From positions 88,901 to 152,900 of the forward strand of contig NZ_NCQY01000002.1 of NCBI RefSeq assembly GCF_002894645.1: a DNA stretch of 64,000 nt, written 5' to 3'. The stretch is from Salinibacter altiplanensis. GTDB taxonomy: Bacteria; Bacteroidota; Rhodothermia; Rhodothermales; Salinibacteraceae. Below the pieces are notes generated by a model. The model worked only from the letters and a program-made list of their open reading frames with translations. It did no database searches and was not told the origin of the DNA. Positions within the stretch are counted from its first letter, which is position 1, and each line of letters begins with the position of its first letter. Made by a program: the position numbers and the translations under genes. Positions 62,838 to 64,000 of the stretch are shown here, piece by piece.

Positions 62838-64000
62838 TGGCCTATCCGTTCCACGACATTGAGACGAAGTGGCAAAAGCACTGGGAGGAGCACCAGACCT
62901 TCCGCACCCCCGATGAGGTGCCGGACGACACGGACGAGTTCTACGTGCTCGACATGTTTCCGTACCCCAGCGGCGCGGGCCTCCACGTGGGCCACCCGGA
63001 GGGATACACGGCCACCGACATCGTGGCCCGCTACAAGCGCAAGCAGGGATTCAACGTGCTGCACCCGATGGGATGGGACGCGTTCGGCCTGCCCGCCGAG
63101 CAGTACGCGCTGAAGACAAACACCCATCCGCGGGAGACCACAGAGGAAAACATTGCGCAGTTCAAACGTCAGCTCAAGCGCCTCGGCTTCTCGTACGACT
63201 GGCAGCGGGAGATCAACACCACCGACCCAGACTACTACAAGTGGACGCAGTGGATCTTCCTGCAGCTCTACGAAAAAGGGCTCGCCTACCAGTCCGAAGA
63301 GCCGGTGTGGTGGTGTGACGAGCTGGGCACCGTCCTGGCCAATGAGGAGGTGATCGACGGCAAGAGCGAGCGGGGCGGGCATCCCTGCGAGCGGGTGCCG
63401 ATGCGGCAGTGGGTGCTCAAGATCACCGAGTACGCCGATCGGCTGCTGGAGGGGCTGGAAGACCTCGACTGGCCGGAGAGCACGAAGGAGATGCAGCGCA
63501 ACTGGATCGGCCGCTCGGAGGGCGCGAACGTCTACTTCGACCTTGCGGGCGTGGACGATTCGTTGGAGGTCTACACCACGCGGCCTGATACCCTCTTCGG
63601 GGCCACCTACATGGTGTTGGCGCCCGAGCACGAGCTGCTCGACGAGGTCACGACCGAGCCGCACCGCGAGAAGGTGGAGGAATACTGCACGCAGGCCCTC
63701 CGCAAAAGCGAGCGCGAGCGCCAGCAGCAGGGGGACAAAACCGGCGTCTTTACCGGGGGATACGCGGTGAACCCGGTCACCGGCGAGGACATCCCGATTT
63801 GGGTGGCCGACTACGTGCTTGTCTCCTACGGCACCGGTGCCATCATGGCCGTCCCGGCCCACGACGAGCGCGACCATGCCTTCGCTGAGAGGTACGACCT
63901 GCCGATCCGGACGGTCGTGGAGGGCGGCGACGTGGACCAGGAGGCCTACGTCGGCGACGGGCCGCACGTGAACTCCGCCAACGAGAACGTGAGCCTCAAC
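62838..64000 (+). CDS. leuS: Leucyl-tRNA synthetase, 5' part (runs off the window)
   Basis: The frame is open from ATG 62838 to the window end (about 387 residues). The N-terminus has [15 protein letters not shown], then the class I signature in [20 protein letters not shown] (HxGH as HVGH), [20 protein letters not shown], and the zinc-region/editing-domain elements [32 protein letters not shown] and [18 protein letters not shown]. All are typical of bacterial LeuRS, which charges and proofreads tRNA-Leu. The KMSKS loop lies beyond the edge. Confidence 0.97.

Noticed and set aside
62498-63967. 489-residue minus-strand open frame
   Set aside because: Opposite leuS, whose class I motifs are clear; the frame spans the leuS/CoA-binding spacer without its own start signals.

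Overview
The window looks like chromosome of a Salinibacter-like halophile (Rhodothermota, Bacteroidota sensu lato). The DNA is GC-rich and the predicted proteins are strongly acidic (many Asp/Glu even in housekeeping proteins such as LysS, AtpA and LeuS), as expected for a salt-in osmotic strategy. Gene families (bactofilin, TonB-dependent receptor, split ATP synthase operon, Mpl, large RND pump, NSS symporters) fit this group. The assignment is an inference from sequence character; no database was searched.

Layout. 1-2797 (minus): a cluster of porin, short PstS-like binding protein and methyl-accepting chemotaxis protein cut by the left edge. 2798-3833: non-coding, with an imperfect inverted intergenic repeat. 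3834-10278: AsmA-like protein, a class C beta-lactamase-type serine hydrolase and gamma-glutamyltransferase. 10473-17104 (minus): purF, two tandem NSS sodium symporters, a small unknown gene and alanine dehydrogenase. 17397-20811 (plus): DUF2520 Rossmann protein, an unknown acidic protein and lysS. 21102-22669 (minus): PKD-OmpA lipoprotein and rpsT. 22979-30958 (plus): M23 peptidase, bactofilin, then atpZ-atpI-atpB-atpE-atpF-atpH-atpA-atpG without atpD/atpC. Then tRNA-Ser(GCT), an SDR-type protein, a Dda/RecD-like helicase, a TonB-dependent receptor with a PepSY membrane protein (probably iron uptake), an M19 dipeptidase, a BtuF-like protein divergent from a MetE-like methyltransferase, mpl and a CNNM/CBS protein.

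44033-51653 (minus) is a complete tripartite efflux operon transcribed tetR-tolC-MFP-RND, with a TetR-type operator (TGACT-N4-AGTCA) just upstream of tetR. 51886-55489 (minus) carries an ABC1/UbiB kinase with its own TetR-like gene and a three-domain rhodanese with one intact active site. The right end holds a CxCC-motif protein behind a palindromic operator candidate, an MmgE/PrpD protein followed by a phosphosulfolactate-synthase-like protein, a zone of gene decay (HPP-family, thiO and RIC/ScdA remnants lie between 55.9 and 61.6 kb), a CoA-binding protein and the start of leuS.

No CRISPR array, prophage, intact transposase or rRNA was seen. The points most worth following are the multi-lesion RIC pseudogene fused to a thiO tail, the roughly 200-residue extra membrane segment inside the RND pump, the efflux operator, the porin/binding-protein/MCP cluster and the PrpD/ComA-like pair. 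None of these is clear proof of an undescribed system.
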